A stretch of 64,000 nt of DNA from Marinomonas pontica (GTDB taxonomy: Bacteria; Pseudomonadota; Gammaproteobacteria; Pseudomonadales; Marinomonadaceae), in the NCBI RefSeq assembly GCF_026191375.1, contig NZ_JAODTL010000041.1, positions 1 to 64,000 of the forward strand, read 5' to 3'. Below are positions 47,892 to 57,482 of the stretch, piece after piece. The position numbers and the translations under genes were made by a program. Numbering within the stretch: position 1 is the stretch's first letter; every line of letters begins with the position of its first letter. The notes below the pieces were generated by a model. The model saw only the letters and a list, made by a program, of their open reading frames with translations. It had not been told where the DNA came from and searched no databases.

Positions 47892-48601
47892 GTAGAATCA
47901 GAAATGCTCAAAGTATCAATAAGACATCCATCGATTTGATTATCTTTGATTGTGACGGGGTTTTGGTGGACAGCGAATTGCTGTCCATTGACGCCTTACA
48001 TCATTTGATCATAGCGCAAGGCGGCGCCCTGAGCAAAAGTCAAGTCATTCAGCAATTCCAAGGGCGCAGCATGAAATCTGCACAAGAAGAGCTTTTTGCA
48101 ACTCAAGGCGTTGAACTAACACAAGCATCAATAGACGACATGAACATGCACTTATTTACTCGCTTTAAAGCCGAGCTTCAAGTTGTTACTGGTGTAGAAG
48201 CGTTTATTGAATCATTAACAATACCTTGCTGTGTCGCCTCTTCCTCTCACCCAGAGCGGATCGATGTTAGTTTAGAAGCCACTCAGCTTAAAGCGTATTT
48301 TACGGGCAATGTTTTTTCTTACACCATGGTGAAATATGGCAAACCTGCTCCAGATTTATTTCTTTTTGCTGCTGCAAAAATGAAAAGCACGGCTGACCGA
48401 ACTTTAGTGATTGAAGACAGCCCAGCAGGAATAGAAGCCGCTCGACGAGCCGATATGTTGTGCATTGGGCTAACGGCTGGCTCCCACGCAAAAAATCCCA
48501 GCCATAAACAAAAGCTGATAGATGCCGGTGCAGATTGGGTTGTTGATAGCTACGAAGAGGTATCAGATATCATTACCTCTATAGTATGTAAGCGCATTTA
48601 A
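47885..48601 (+). CDS. HAD-IA sugar-phosphate phosphatase
   Basis: HAD superfamily phosphatase with motif I FDCDGVLVDSE, motif II VASSSHPER, motif III lysine in KYGKPAPDLF and motif IV IEDSPAGIEAA; 238 aa, resembling YieH/YniC-type sugar phosphatases. It overlaps the kinase gene by seven bases. Similar HAD genes end many polyol operons, perhaps clearing mis-phosphorylated sugars; the exact substrate is unknown. Confidence 0.85.
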   Translation: MLSRIRNAQSINKTSIDLIIFDCDGVLVDSELLSIDALHHLIIAQGGALSKSQVIQQFQGRSMKSAQEELFATQGVELTQASIDDMNMHLFTRFKAELQVVTGVEAFIESLTIPCCVASSSHPERIDVSLEATQLKAYFTGNVFSYTMVKYGKPAPDLFLFAAAKMKSTADRTLVIEDSPAGIEAARRADMLCIGLTAGSHAKNPSHKQKLIDAGADWVVDSYEEVSDIITSIVCKRI

Positions 48602-48723
48602 AAGAAATAAGGAAAAGCGGCCAGCATGTTTGTCTAATTTTAAGGAACGCGTTGCAATTCCACTATTAGCCCAAATTATAGACAGCTTACTACTTACTTT
48701 CTCGTTAAAGGGTGCAGTTATTA

Positions 48724-49818
48724 ATGTTAGCCATTAAAGTCATTTTGTCTGTATTAGCCATGCTTGGTCTTGCCATTTATTTTATTAATGTAAATTTAGT
48801 CGCCAAACCAGCTCCTACTGCGAATGCAGAATCTGAGCATTTCTATGGCAATAAATTCCATAATGAACAACCAAGAACTCCCTTGTCTTTTAAAGACACA
48901 GCCGCTTTGTGGGTGCGATTTTTTACTGAGAAAAAAGTCGATACAACACCTGACATTACGATCCCTGTCGTGCCTATGCAACGAGCCGATTTGGACGCTC
49001 TGAGCAACGACGCGCTGCATTTGGTGAAACTTGGTCACTCTTCCGTTTTGTTGAAAGTGTATGGTGAGTATTGGCTAATTGATCCCGTTTTTTCAGAACG
49101 TGCGTCGCCTTTTTCGTTCGTTGGGCCAAAACGATTCCATCAACCGCCGATTGACCTAAAAGATTTACCCCCTATCGATAAAGTACTGATTTCTCACAAT
49201 CATTATGATCATTTGGACAAAGCAAGCATCAAAGCTTTAATGGCCAAAACACAGCAATTTTTGGTTCCAAAAGGCATAGATGGCGACTTAATTAATTGGG
49301 GGATTGAGGCCAATAAGATCATCACGTTCGATTGGTGGCAAGAGCTTCAAACTCACCAAGGTTTGATTGCTTTTACGCCTACGCAGCATTTTTCTGGCCG
49401 TGGCATGGGCGATGGCAATTCAACACTGTGGGGATCTTGGGTGATTAAAACGCCGAAGGAAAGTCTCTTCTTTAGTGGAGACTCAGGTTATTTTGCAGGC
49501 TTTAAAGCGATTGGTGACCGATATGGGCCATTTGACCTAACCTTAGTAGAAACAGGCGCTTATGATAAAGACTGGGCGGATATTCACATGACGCCAGAAC
49601 AAAGTGTGCAAGCTCATATCGACTTACAAGGTAAGGTGATGATGCCAATCCATAATGGTACTTTCGATTTGGCCTTTCATACTTGGCACGACCCATTTGA
49701 TCGGGTGGTCAATGAGGCAGAAAATCGAAACGTGGCCCTAAGCACACCGAAGTTTGGCCATGTATTTTCTTTAGATACGCTCCCACCACTGACACCTTGG
49801 TGGAAAGCGACGCAGTAA
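48724..49818 (+). CDS. Membrane-anchored MBL-fold hydrolase, NAPE-PLD/UlaG-like
   Basis: Metallo-beta-lactamase fold with the metal motif SHNHYDHLD and later histidines (TPTQHFSGRG, MPIHNGTFDLAFH), the pattern of the NAPE-PLD and RomA-like branch. One N-terminal membrane helix (residues about 3-22). 364 aa from the ATG at 48724, because AAAGGG sits ten bases upstream; an in-frame GTG four codons earlier touches that site. Substrate unknown. Separate from the ribitol operon by about 120 bases. Confidence 0.85.
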   Translation: MLAIKVILSVLAMLGLAIYFINVNLVAKPAPTANAESEHFYGNKFHNEQPRTPLSFKDTAALWVRFFTEKKVDTTPDITIPVVPMQRADLDALSNDALHLVKLGHSSVLLKVYGEYWLIDPVFSERASPFSFVGPKRFHQPPIDLKDLPPIDKVLISHNHYDHLDKASIKALMAKTQQFLVPKGIDGDLINWGIEANKIITFDWWQELQTHQGLIAFTPTQHFSGRGMGDGNSTLWGSWVIKTPKESLFFSGDSGYFAGFKAIGDRYGPFDLTLVETGAYDKDWADIHMTPEQSVQAHIDLQGKVMMPIHNGTFDLAFHTWHDPFDRVVNEAENRNVALSTPKFGHVFSLDTLPPLTPWWKATQ

Positions 49819-49840
49819 TACAACACAGAGGCAAAGCGGC

Positions 49841-50734
49841 TTAATAAAACGCTTTCGCCTCTTCACGCAAATGCTGAATTAAAGTTTGCATTTTTTTCGG
49901 CAAATGCCCAAAAGGGTATTGCAGGTACACAGGTAAGGTTTTCCCTTTCCATTCAGGTAAGCAGGAAACAAACACGTCTGGATGACGGTGTAGATGTTTT
50001 TTCGCAAAATAATGCGGCAATAATCCGACGCCTTTTCCACGAGCTATGGCATCCGCATGCAACGCATACTGATCCACCGTAAGACGAGATGGCGGTAACT
50101 CAAATGACACATTACCCTGTGTTTCGTGATCCAATGTAATGTTGTTTTGATCATTTTTTAAGGTATCAACCCACGCAAAATGATTCAGTTCCGCTGGATG
50201 ATTTAACATACCGATACGTTCCAAGTAGGCCGTACTGGCATACAAACCTTGACTTAATTCGCCAATTTTTTCGGATCGCAACTGATCGTTAGTTGGTTCC
50301 CCCACCCACACACAAATATCGTTGCTTTTTATCTCTTGAAAAAGCTGATTGCCTGTCCGAATTTCAATATTGACCTGAGGAAACTCATCCAGAAAATCAA
50401 ACATCAACCCTGTAAACCAGCCTCTCACCAGAGTTGTGTGAACATACGCCACAATGGATCCACTGACCTCTTCTTTTAATTCTTCAACCGCCTTATGACC
50501 TTCGTCTGCGACATTCAGCATTTTCTTAGCAAAGGGCAAAAATTTGATGCCAGCTTCATTGGCAATTAAACGATTGGCTTGTCGACGAAGTAAAGGCTGT
50601 TTTAAAGCGTCTTCTAAATGGCTAATACGGCGGCTCAAAGTGGATTTTGATACCCCTAATTGTTGAGCGCTTTCTTTTAAATTGCCTGTCTCCATAACAG
50701 ACACAAACGTTCTTACTTCATTTAGATCGTACAT
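49841..50734 (-). CDS. LysR-family regulator
   Basis: N-terminal helix-turn-helix (ESAQQLGVSKSTLSRRISHLEDAL, ending near residue 43) and a co-inducer domain; 297 aa, in the CrgA/DsdC-like half of the family. Divergent from the TonB receptor, with a CTTTGC-N9-GCAAAG repeat between them. The target is probably itself, the receptor, or the converging MBL gene; not determined. Confidence 0.92.
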   Translation of the reverse strand: MYDLNEVRTFVSVMETGNLKESAQQLGVSKSTLSRRISHLEDALKQPLLRRQANRLIANEAGIKFLPFAKKMLNVADEGHKAVEELKEEVSGSIVAYVHTTLVRGWFTGLMFDFLDEFPQVNIEIRTGNQLFQEIKSNDICVWVGEPTNDQLRSEKIGELSQGLYASTAYLERIGMLNHPAELNHFAWVDTLKNDQNNITLDHETQGNVSFELPPSRLTVDQYALHADAIARGKGVGLLPHYFAKKHLHRHPDVFVSCLPEWKGKTLPVYLQYPFGHLPKKMQTLIQHLREEAKAFY

Positions 50735-50830
50735 TCATTTTCCTCAGATCCAACTTTTAAGATATTCCAGAACGCCAATACGAAGTGCTGATCTCTCCTG
50801 CTAGCAGCAAGAAACAGCTTTGGTCCTTAA

Positions 50831-50851
50831 CTTTGCTGATGTTGCGCAAAG
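50831..50851. promoter_or_regulatory. Inverted repeat, possible LysR operator
   Basis: CTTTGC-N9-GCAAAG, with an inner palindrome TTGCGCAA. Lies about 100 bases upstream of the LysR gene and 110 upstream of the TonB receptor. The form is compatible with a T-N11-A LysR site. Confidence 0.45.
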
Positions 50852-50896
50852 AGGAACAAAACGTACCACCACAAATCGATCACATTACTAGATAAT

Positions 50897-50915
50897 ACAA
50901 ATGATAAGCATTCTT
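50897..50915. promoter_or_regulatory. Fur-box-like site before the TonB receptor
   Basis: ACAAATGATAAGCATTCTT matches the 19-base Fur consensus at about 13 positions by eye. It is in the expected place, about 50 bases upstream of the receptor start. Confidence 0.6.
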
Positions 50916-50961
50916 AATATCTTTTAAGATTCAATTATACAAAATTAGTTCCCTTTCAACT

Positions 50962-52952
50962 ATGGAGAAAATGTTCATAATGACCCCTTCACACCGTCAC
51001 TATAAACTTACCGTTCTTGCTACCATCATTAGTGCTACAACGCATTCCGCAACGCTACTAGCCGAAGAAAATAGTGTCGACCTAGATAAATTGGTTGTAA
51101 CGGCTGCAGGCTATGAGCAAGAAGTCGCAAGCGCTCCAGCATCAGTGAGTGTCATTAGTCGAGAAGAAATTGAATCGCAATCTTACACAGATCTTACTGA
51201 TGCATTACGAAACGTTCCTGGGGTTGTTGTTACTGGTGGCGGAGCAGGTGATGGTGGTGTTGATATCAGCTTACGTGGAATGCCTGCAAATTATACTTTG
51301 CTACTCGTTGATGGTAAACGCATATCCAGCCGTGAGAGTCGCCCTAATGGAAATGCTGGTTATGAAACAGATTGGCTACCCCTCTAGATGCTATAGAGCA
51401 AATCGAAGTTGTAAGAGGCCCCATGTCGACACTGTATGGTTCCGACGCGATTGGCGGTGTTATTAACATCATTACACGAAAAGTAAGATCGGAATGGTCC
51501 GGTAGTATTCAACAAGACGTGACCTTTCAAGAAAACGACGATTCGGGAGATTACAAACAAACCAGTTTCAACATAGCAGGCCCTCTGATTGAAAACTATT
51601 TAGGTATACAAATATATGGTCGCAACTATAGCCGTGATGAAGACAATATTTTAAACGGCTATGAAGATAAAGATTTGAACAGCCTATCCACAAAATTAAC
51701 CTTTACACCCAACAGCAATCACGATTTTACATTAGAAGCAGGTCAAACAAATCAACGACGTATTTCCTTAATGGGAAAAACGGCGGCAACTGAAGGTTGT
51801 CGTGGTGGTTGTACTGACTCAAATACAAAAACAGTTGAAGACCATTTCGCTATATCTCATACAGGGCGTTGGGATATAGGTACAACAGAAACCTTTATTC
51901 AACGTGAAAAAACAGATAACCAAGGACGCGATATCAGTATTACTAATACCTCGGCAAAAACCAGTTTTGTGATGCCATTCGATTCGCAAACATTCACAGT
52001 TGGCGCCAACTTTGAACATGCTGAATTGAACGACCAAGACTCCAATACTATCTCTGATCGCACACAAATCAAATCAACTCAAACGGCTATTTTTGTAGAA
52101 GATGAATGGTACGCAACGGATGAATTAAGCATCACAGGTGGCGCTCGTTTAGATCATGATGAAAACTTTGGTGACCACATTAGCCCTCGCTTATATGGTG
52201 TATGGCAAATGTCATCTGACTGGATATTAAAAGGTGGGGTATCTGGGGGATTTCGCTCTCCAACTTTAAGGGAAATCACCTCTGACTGGGGACAGACTAG
52301 CCGTGGTGGCAACATATATGGCAACCCAGACTTAAAACCTGAAACGTCCATTAGCAAAGAAATCAGTCTAAATTATAATGGCGCAAATCAACTAAACGCA
52401 TCTTTTACTATTTTCCATAATGACTTCAAAGACAAAATTACACGAGTAACATGCCCTACAACTATTTGTACCGATGGTGCTAACACCTATGGGGCCGATC
52501 CAACATATCGGATAAACGTTGATGAAGCCGTAACGCAAGGAATTGAAGCAAGTATTACTAAAGGCCTAACTGCAAGCTTGGATATTAATGCTAGCTATAC
52601 TTTCACCCATTCAGAACAAAAAACAGGTGAGTATAAAGGAGAACCTCTGACTCAACTCCCAAAACATCTATTTAGCGCAGGATTAAATTGGCAGAATACA
52701 AAAAAGCTTAATTCATGGGGACGATTAACCTACCGTGGGGAAGAAAGTCAGCCAAATACCGGCCCTTCATCCAGCGCCATTGTTGCACCATCTAGCACCA
52801 TTCTTGACGCAGGCATAGTTTATAAATTAACACAAGAATTCACGCTTAAAGCAGGGATCTACAACCTACTTGACGAAGAAATTCTTTATGATGAATATGG
52901 ATATGTTGCAGATGGCCGTCGATATAGCGCCGCTGTAAACTACGTATTCTAA
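50962..52952 (+). CDS. TonB-dependent siderophore receptor, CirA/FepA-like, frame interrupted
   Basis: Outer-membrane receptor. Signal peptide (residues about 1-34), TonB box LDKLVVTA, plug domain with LLVDGKRISSRESR and VRGPMSTLYGSDAIGGVINIIT, then a 22-strand barrel ending in phenylalanine. The frame stops at 51387. The rest follows in the -1 frame after a four-C run at 51379-51382; a fifth C gives DWLPPLDAIEQIEVVRGP and 663 aa, a typical length. Possible starts are 50962, 50971 and 50980. The Fur-like site suggests a catecholate siderophore ligand. Confidence 0.92.
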
Positions 52953-52988
52953 GGTTTTTTTAAACCTACATTTGCAATAAGGCAAACA

Positions 52989-53024
52989 CAAAAAAACCAC
53001 GCCCTCCAAAGGCGTGGTTTTTTT
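52989..53024. terminator. Bidirectional terminator between the TonB receptor and glyRS
   Basis: AAAAAACCACGCC and GGCGTGGTTTTTT form a 13-base stem with a seven-base loop. Serves converging genes. Confidence 0.95.
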
Positions 53025-53038
53025 GCCATCAACAAAAA

Positions 53039-54415
53039 TTAGTTTTGGTTGATGAAGTAATTAATCACGTAAGCTGGCAATTCTGCCGCTGGCACAACAA
53101 TTTGCTCCATTGTGTCACGATCACGAACCGTTACTGGCGCGCCTTCTTGTTCAATAGAGTCAAAATCGACAGTGACACAGATTGGCGTACCCACTTCGTC
53201 GTGACGACGGTAGCCTTTACCTACGTTACCCGTGTTTTCATAAAGAATACGGCCAAGACCAAGCTTCTGTAGCTTGTTCTTCAATTCTTTAGCAAGCGCA
53301 ACGATTTCTGGCTTATTCTTCTTAAGCGGCATAATAGCGACTTTGATCGGTGCTAGATGCGGTTTGAACTTAAGAACCGTACGAGTCGTACCGTTTGGTA
53401 GCTCTTCTTCTGTATAAGCTTCTGTCATCACAGCCAATAGACCACGATCTAAGCCCGCAGAAGGTTCGATACAGAAAGGCACTTCCCACTTATTTTCTTC
53501 CAGATCACGAATTGCCAGTTTAGCCGTTGAATGTTCGTTCTTCTTCACTTTTGCAGAAAGACCGAATTCTTCTTGAGCTTTAGTATGAGAACCTAGATCG
53601 TAATCGGTACGGTTCGCCACGCCTTCTAATTCTTCAAAACCATGTGGAAACTTGTACAAGATATCCACAGTCGATTTAGAATAATGTGCCAAGTCATCAC
53701 CAGTCACGTATTCAAACTGGATATTCTCTTCCGCTAGACCTTGATCCAACCACCACTGTTTACGAGTGTTGACCCAGAAGTCATGCCATTTTTCATCTTC
53801 GCCTGGCTTACAGAAGAATTCCAATTCCATTTGTTCGAACTCGCGAACACGGAAGATGAAGTTACGTGGCGTAATTTCATTTCGGAAAGATTTACCTATC
53901 TGTGCAATACCAAATGGCAAGGTACGAGAAGTAGAATCGACCACGTTTTTGAAGTTGGTGAAGATACCTTGTGCAGTTTCTGGTCGAAGGTAAGTGTAAG
54001 ACTCTTCGTTCACCATTGGCCCAACGTTCGTTTTAAACATCAGGTTAAAATCACGTGGCGCAGTAACATTCGTTGAACCACAGTTATCACACACTTTAAT
54101 GTCTTTCATGTGGTCGGCGCGCATACGAGACTTACATTCGTGGCAATCGACCATTGGATCGGTGAACGTGTCTTCGTGACCTGAGTATTTGTAAACGTGT
54201 TTGTTTTGAATGATGGCAGCGTCTAAGCCTTCAACATCATCACGCTCGTAAACCATTGAGCGCCACCAAGCGGCTTTTAGGTTGTTTTTCAATTCAATAC
54301 CTAGCGGACCGTAATCGTAAGCACCTTGCATACCACCGTAGATTTCACTGCCTTGGAAAATAAATCCGCGACGTTTACATAGGGAGACGAGTTCATCCAT
54401 TGTTTTAGCTGGCAT
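53039..54415 (-). CDS. glyS: Glycyl-tRNA synthetase, single-chain dimeric type
   Basis: Class II synthetase of the alpha-2 kind found in Gram-positives, archaea and eukaryotes, not the GlyQ/GlyS tetramer usual in gammaproteobacteria. Motifs: [22 protein letters not shown] at the start, zinc-like cysteines CHECKS and [24 protein letters not shown] and a C-terminal anticodon domain. 458 aa from the ATG at 54415; the frame extends seven codons upstream. Monocistronic. The unusual enzyme class is discussed in the findings. Confidence 0.96.
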   Translation of the reverse strand: MPAKTMDELVSLCKRRGFIFQGSEIYGGMQGAYDYGPLGIELKNNLKAAWWRSMVYERDDVEGLDAAIIQNKHVYKYSGHEDTFTDPMVDCHECKSRMRADHMKDIKVCDNCGSTNVTAPRDFNLMFKTNVGPMVNEESYTYLRPETAQGIFTNFKNVVDSTSRTLPFGIAQIGKSFRNEITPRNFIFRVREFEQMELEFFCKPGEDEKWHDFWVNTRKQWWLDQGLAEENIQFEYVTGDDLAHYSKSTVDILYKFPHGFEELEGVANRTDYDLGSHTKAQEEFGLSAKVKKNEHSTAKLAIRDLEENKWEVPFCIEPSAGLDRGLLAVMTEAYTEEELPNGTTRTVLKFKPHLAPIKVAIMPLKKNKPEIVALAKELKNKLQKLGLGRILYENTGNVGKGYRRHDEVGTPICVTVDFDSIEQEGAPVTVRDRDTMEQIVVPAAELPAYVINYFINQN

Positions 54416-54686
54416 TTCTAAACACACCTTAAGCAAAATTCGTTAATAAAGACGCAAAGACCGTTGCGGCATCACGTTCAATTCAAATATAGCCGACCAT
54501 TGTACTCTTTGACCGTATCTCGCTCAATGGCGATTCATCATGAGTAAAGACAAAAAACTTTACACTTTTATGCACAAAAATAGGACAAAACAAGGTCATT
54601 AAGTACTGTTTTACGGCCCAAATTATTAGATAATTCGCATTGTTTTCATATTTGTATTTTTAACCGTACTTTTTATAGGTAACAAC

Positions 54687-55127
54687 ATGCGTTCTTATAA
54701 GCCCGTAGTCATAACACTTGCTACGTTGAGCATTCTTCCTTTTCTTTTGGCAACCTATTTAAACCTTGCCAACGACACCTTATTTGGCAAAACTGGGGTG
54801 ACATTTTTTGCGACCTATGGCGCCATTATTTTAAGCTTCATTAGTGGTGTATTGTGGGGGCGAGTCATTGAGCAACCTGAAAATAACACAGGCAAAACGC
54901 TGCTAATCTCAAGCAATATTATTTTGCTGTCTGCTTGGTGCTCTTTATTGATGAATACACCCGAACTTTCCGTGGTGCTGCTGTTACTTGGATTCATTAG
55001 TCTTTACTGGATTGAAGCCCGCTGGTTAAAGCCAACCAAAACAATCAAACCGTATTTGTCGATGAATTTCGGACTGACTTCCATTGTGTGCGTCATGCAC
55101 TTACTGGTTTTGTACCCTCACTATTAA
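54687..55127 (+). CDS. DUF3429 family membrane protein
   Basis: A 146-aa integral membrane protein with four to five helices and the family pattern TYGAIILSFISGVLWG. Function unknown. It precedes a DCC oxidoreductase gene by 76 bases on the same strand. Relatives often occur near quinone or photolyase-type genes; nothing here narrows the role. Confidence 0.8.
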   Translation: MRSYKPVVITLATLSILPFLLATYLNLANDTLFGKTGVTFFATYGAIILSFISGVLWGRVIEQPENNTGKTLLISSNIILLSAWCSLLMNTPELSVVLLLLGFISLYWIEARWLKPTKTIKPYLSMNFGLTSIVCVMHLLVLYPHY

Positions 55128-55203
55128 AAGATCGAGCCAAACTGATCTAATCTTTTCTTAACCTCGTATCATTACTCATCAATCAGATTAAGAGTAATGA
55201 TAC

Positions 55204-55596
55204 ATGCTGACGATCTTCTACGATGGCCACTGCCCGCTTTGTACCGCTGAAATGCAAACACTTCGGTCATTAGACCATCATAATCAGCTCCAATTAGAAG
55301 ACATTCACGCTGACGGTTTCAAGAATAAATTTCCACATATCGACCCAATCGAAGCGGATAAGCTTCTTCATGGCCAATTGTCGTGTGGAAAAATACTCAA
55401 AGGATTAGACGTCACCTGTCTTGCGTGGAAACTCGTGGGCAAACACAAATGGATGCAGGCACTCCGATGGCCAGTCATTCGGTTTTTTGCCGATATGGGC
55501 TACAAGGTTTTTGCTCGTTACCGTCATCCAATATCTGCTTTTGTGACTGGCAAACCACGCTGCGCATCATGCCTTAAAGATCGCTGTGACCTTTAG
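55204..55596 (+). CDS. DCC-family thiol-disulfide oxidoreductase (DUF393)
   Basis: Thioredoxin-fold protein of 130 aa with start YDGHCPLCTAEM, the DxxCxxC signature of the DCC family. The C-terminal CASCLKDRCDL carries further cysteines. Redox function is inferred from the motif; the partner is not known. Between DUF3429 and an SDR gene. Confidence 0.88.
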   Translation: MLTIFYDGHCPLCTAEMQTLRSLDHHNQLQLEDIHADGFKNKFPHIDPIEADKLLHGQLSCGKILKGLDVTCLAWKLVGKHKWMQALRWPVIRFFADMGYKVFARYRHPISAFVTGKPRCASCLKDRCDL

Positions 55597-55632
55597 CGGA
55601 TTTCGCCACTTTCGTTTTTTTGGAGTTTTAAC

Positions 55633-56358
55633 ATGCCCACTTTCTACGCTCTCGTAATAGGCGCGAGCAGCACGATAGCTCAAGCCGCAATTCAACAATT
55701 TGAAGGCGATCAAGACTGCCTTGGAATATTGGCAGTCAGCCGGTCTTTACCAAACAATCCAGTTGATGAAAAAACTCAATGGCTAGAGTCTGATTATACG
55801 GAAGCCAGTATTCAGCAAGTCTGTAAAAAACTGACGCCTTATTCTGGAAAGATAAATAAAGTCTTGATCTGCAATGGTGTTTTGCATGACGAGAGTATGA
55901 TGCCAGAAAGAAAGCTAGAAGAAATCAGAGCTTCTCAGCTAGAAACAATATTTCATACCAATACCATCATTCCCATGCTGTGGCTCAGCCAGTTATTACC
56001 CGTTTTACAAGGCGAGCAAGCTACACAAGTTGCATTATTCAGTGCTCGAATTGGTAGCATTTCAGATAATAAAACTGGCGGCTGGTACAGTTACCGAGCC
56101 TCAAAAGCCGCTCTCAATATGCTGATTCAAACCAGCGCAGTGGAATACGCCAGAAGAGCAAAAAACGTCAAGCTTATTGCTTTTCATCCCGGCACCACAG
56201 ACACACCGCTATCCAAACCTTTTCAACGATCTGTGCCAAAAGACAAACTTTTCACTGCAGACTTTGTTGCCACACAGCTTTTATCCATTATGAAAAGTGT
56301 CACCATGGACAACAAAGCCGCGTATTTGGATTGGAATAACCACCCCATAGACTGGTAA
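55633..56358 (+). CDS. SDR-family oxidoreductase, CsgA/YbbO-like
   Basis: Short-chain dehydrogenase of 241 aa. N-terminal cofactor region VIGASSTIAQAA (variant of TGxxxGIG), NG-type ICNGVLHD, active Tyr and Lys in YRASKAAL, and a proline-glycine turn HPGTTDTPLS. Similar proteins form the C-factor-like branch. Substrate unknown. Same strand as the DCC gene 37 bases upstream. Confidence 0.88.
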   Translation: MPTFYALVIGASSTIAQAAIQQFEGDQDCLGILAVSRSLPNNPVDEKTQWLESDYTEASIQQVCKKLTPYSGKINKVLICNGVLHDESMMPERKLEEIRASQLETIFHTNTIIPMLWLSQLLPVLQGEQATQVALFSARIGSISDNKTGGWYSYRASKAALNMLIQTSAVEYARRAKNVKLIAFHPGTTDTPLSKPFQRSVPKDKLFTADFVATQLLSIMKSVTMDNKAAYLDWNNHPIDW

Positions 56359-56448
56359 TCAGCCTCAAATCCAGCATTACCCAACAAAGTGTTGAATTAA
56401 ACACCGAGAATCTCTTATCGTTAATACTACTTTAATGAGATGCACTCT

Positions 56449-56916
56449 ATGGAAAACCTAGACTCGACCGATCGTAAGATTCTTAATTTTTTACAACACG
56501 ATGGCAGCCTCAGCGCGACAGACATCGCAGATAAAATAGGCTTGTCCCAATCGCCTTGCTGGCGGCGCATTCATCGTTTGCAACAAGAAGGCTACATTCG
56601 TTCGACACAAGCGATTTTAGACAGAAACAAGCTGGGATTGGGTATCGTCGTCTTGGTGAACATCAAACTCTCTTCCCATGGCAGAAAGATGTTGGATGAA
56701 TTCGAGCAAGCCATTGTCGACTACCCTGAAGTGGTCGAATGCTGGACGATTTCTGGCGCGATGGATTACAGCTTAAGAGTGGTGTCCAACAGCATCGAAA
56801 GCTACGAACACTTCCTACGCAGCCAGTTATTGCAACTGCCACACATTCAGGAAGCGCAGAGTCATTTCACCATGCGCGAAGTGAAAAACATCACCACACT
56901 GCCGCTGGAGATTTAA
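56449..56916 (+). CDS. Lrp/AsnC-family regulator
   Basis: Helix-turn-helix (SATDIADKIGLSQSPCWRRIHRLQQEGYI) plus a C-terminal RAM/ligand domain with the GAMDYSLRV turn; 155 aa. Amino-acid-responsive family; ligand unknown. Start taken as the second ATG (MENLDSTDRKIL), which gives the family N-terminus; an ATG three codons earlier is in frame. Stands alone after the SDR gene. Confidence 0.92.
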   Translation: MENLDSTDRKILNFLQHDGSLSATDIADKIGLSQSPCWRRIHRLQQEGYIRSTQAILDRNKLGLGIVVLVNIKLSSHGRKMLDEFEQAIVDYPEVVECWTISGAMDYSLRVVSNSIESYEHFLRSQLLQLPHIQEAQSHFTMREVKNITTLPLEI

Positions 56917-56935
56917 TAACGAACACTACAACAAT

Positions 56936-57196
56936 TTACTTAAGCAGTGGATCGTCTTTTGGAAGCAGTTTTTGAATCCACAACGCAAGCTTGTGCTTCA
57001 TGCTGGGTAAGTCTTCTTTGTCCGCAGGCAACGCCACCACCAACTTATCCAATACCAATAATCGATAAATGGCTTCGGTTTTTTCATTCGCCGACATGGT
57101 GGAAGAAAAACCCGCATAGCCACGTTTAAGCGCATAATTTTCGCCAACTTGAATGGCTTTTTTACTCAGTGCCGCTTCATTTTTAATTTTTTTCAT
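56936..57196 (-). CDS. DUF5062 family protein
   Basis: An 86-residue soluble protein starting MKKIKNEAALSKKAIQVGE, with YRLLVLDKLVV in the middle. I associate this with the DUF5062 family of marine gammaproteobacteria. Function unknown. Convergent with the Lrp gene. Confidence 0.75.
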   Translation of the reverse strand: MKKIKNEAALSKKAIQVGENYALKRGYAGFSSTMSANEKTEAIYRLLVLDKLVVALPADKEDLPSMKHKLALWIQKLLPKDDPLLK

Positions 57197-57244
57197 CGTT
57201 TCCCTTCTCTTTGATATTGTCTAATCCACCATTCACACAAGGTT

Positions 57245-57256
57245 ATTGTCGACAGA
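57245..57256. promoter_or_regulatory. GntR-type operator-like site 1
   Basis: ATTGTCGACAGA: TTGTC-GACA core of an FCD-class GntR site. Confidence 0.5.
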
Positions 57257-57429
57257 TTAGATCATGAGGATATTGACAGCCTTTTCACGACTCTATCAGT
57301 TTTTGCCACTCAACCAAGCATTCCTCACCAATAAAAAGAAAAAACCACTTAATAAACACAATGTTAGTGACTGAACGCTCTCTCAACACGGATATGTCTA
57401 CGACTAAAGAATAAGATGAAAAACCAGAA

Positions 57430-57441
57430 ACTGTTGACAAT
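57430..57441. promoter_or_regulatory. GntR-type operator-like site 2
   Basis: ACTGTTGACAAT, an imperfect repeat related to site 3 on the opposite strand. Confidence 0.55.
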
Positions 57442-57482
57442 CTATATTGATAAACACACAAAATACGACTATAACTTTCAAT

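Noticed and set aside
10583..52952. Programmed frameshifting as a common explanation for all six broken genes
   Set aside because: Only hemD and pgeF have proper slippery heptamers. ispE and the ABC ATPase have T runs with poor re-pairing, and the TonB receptor and GST break at C4/G4 runs. Run shortening explains all six at once.
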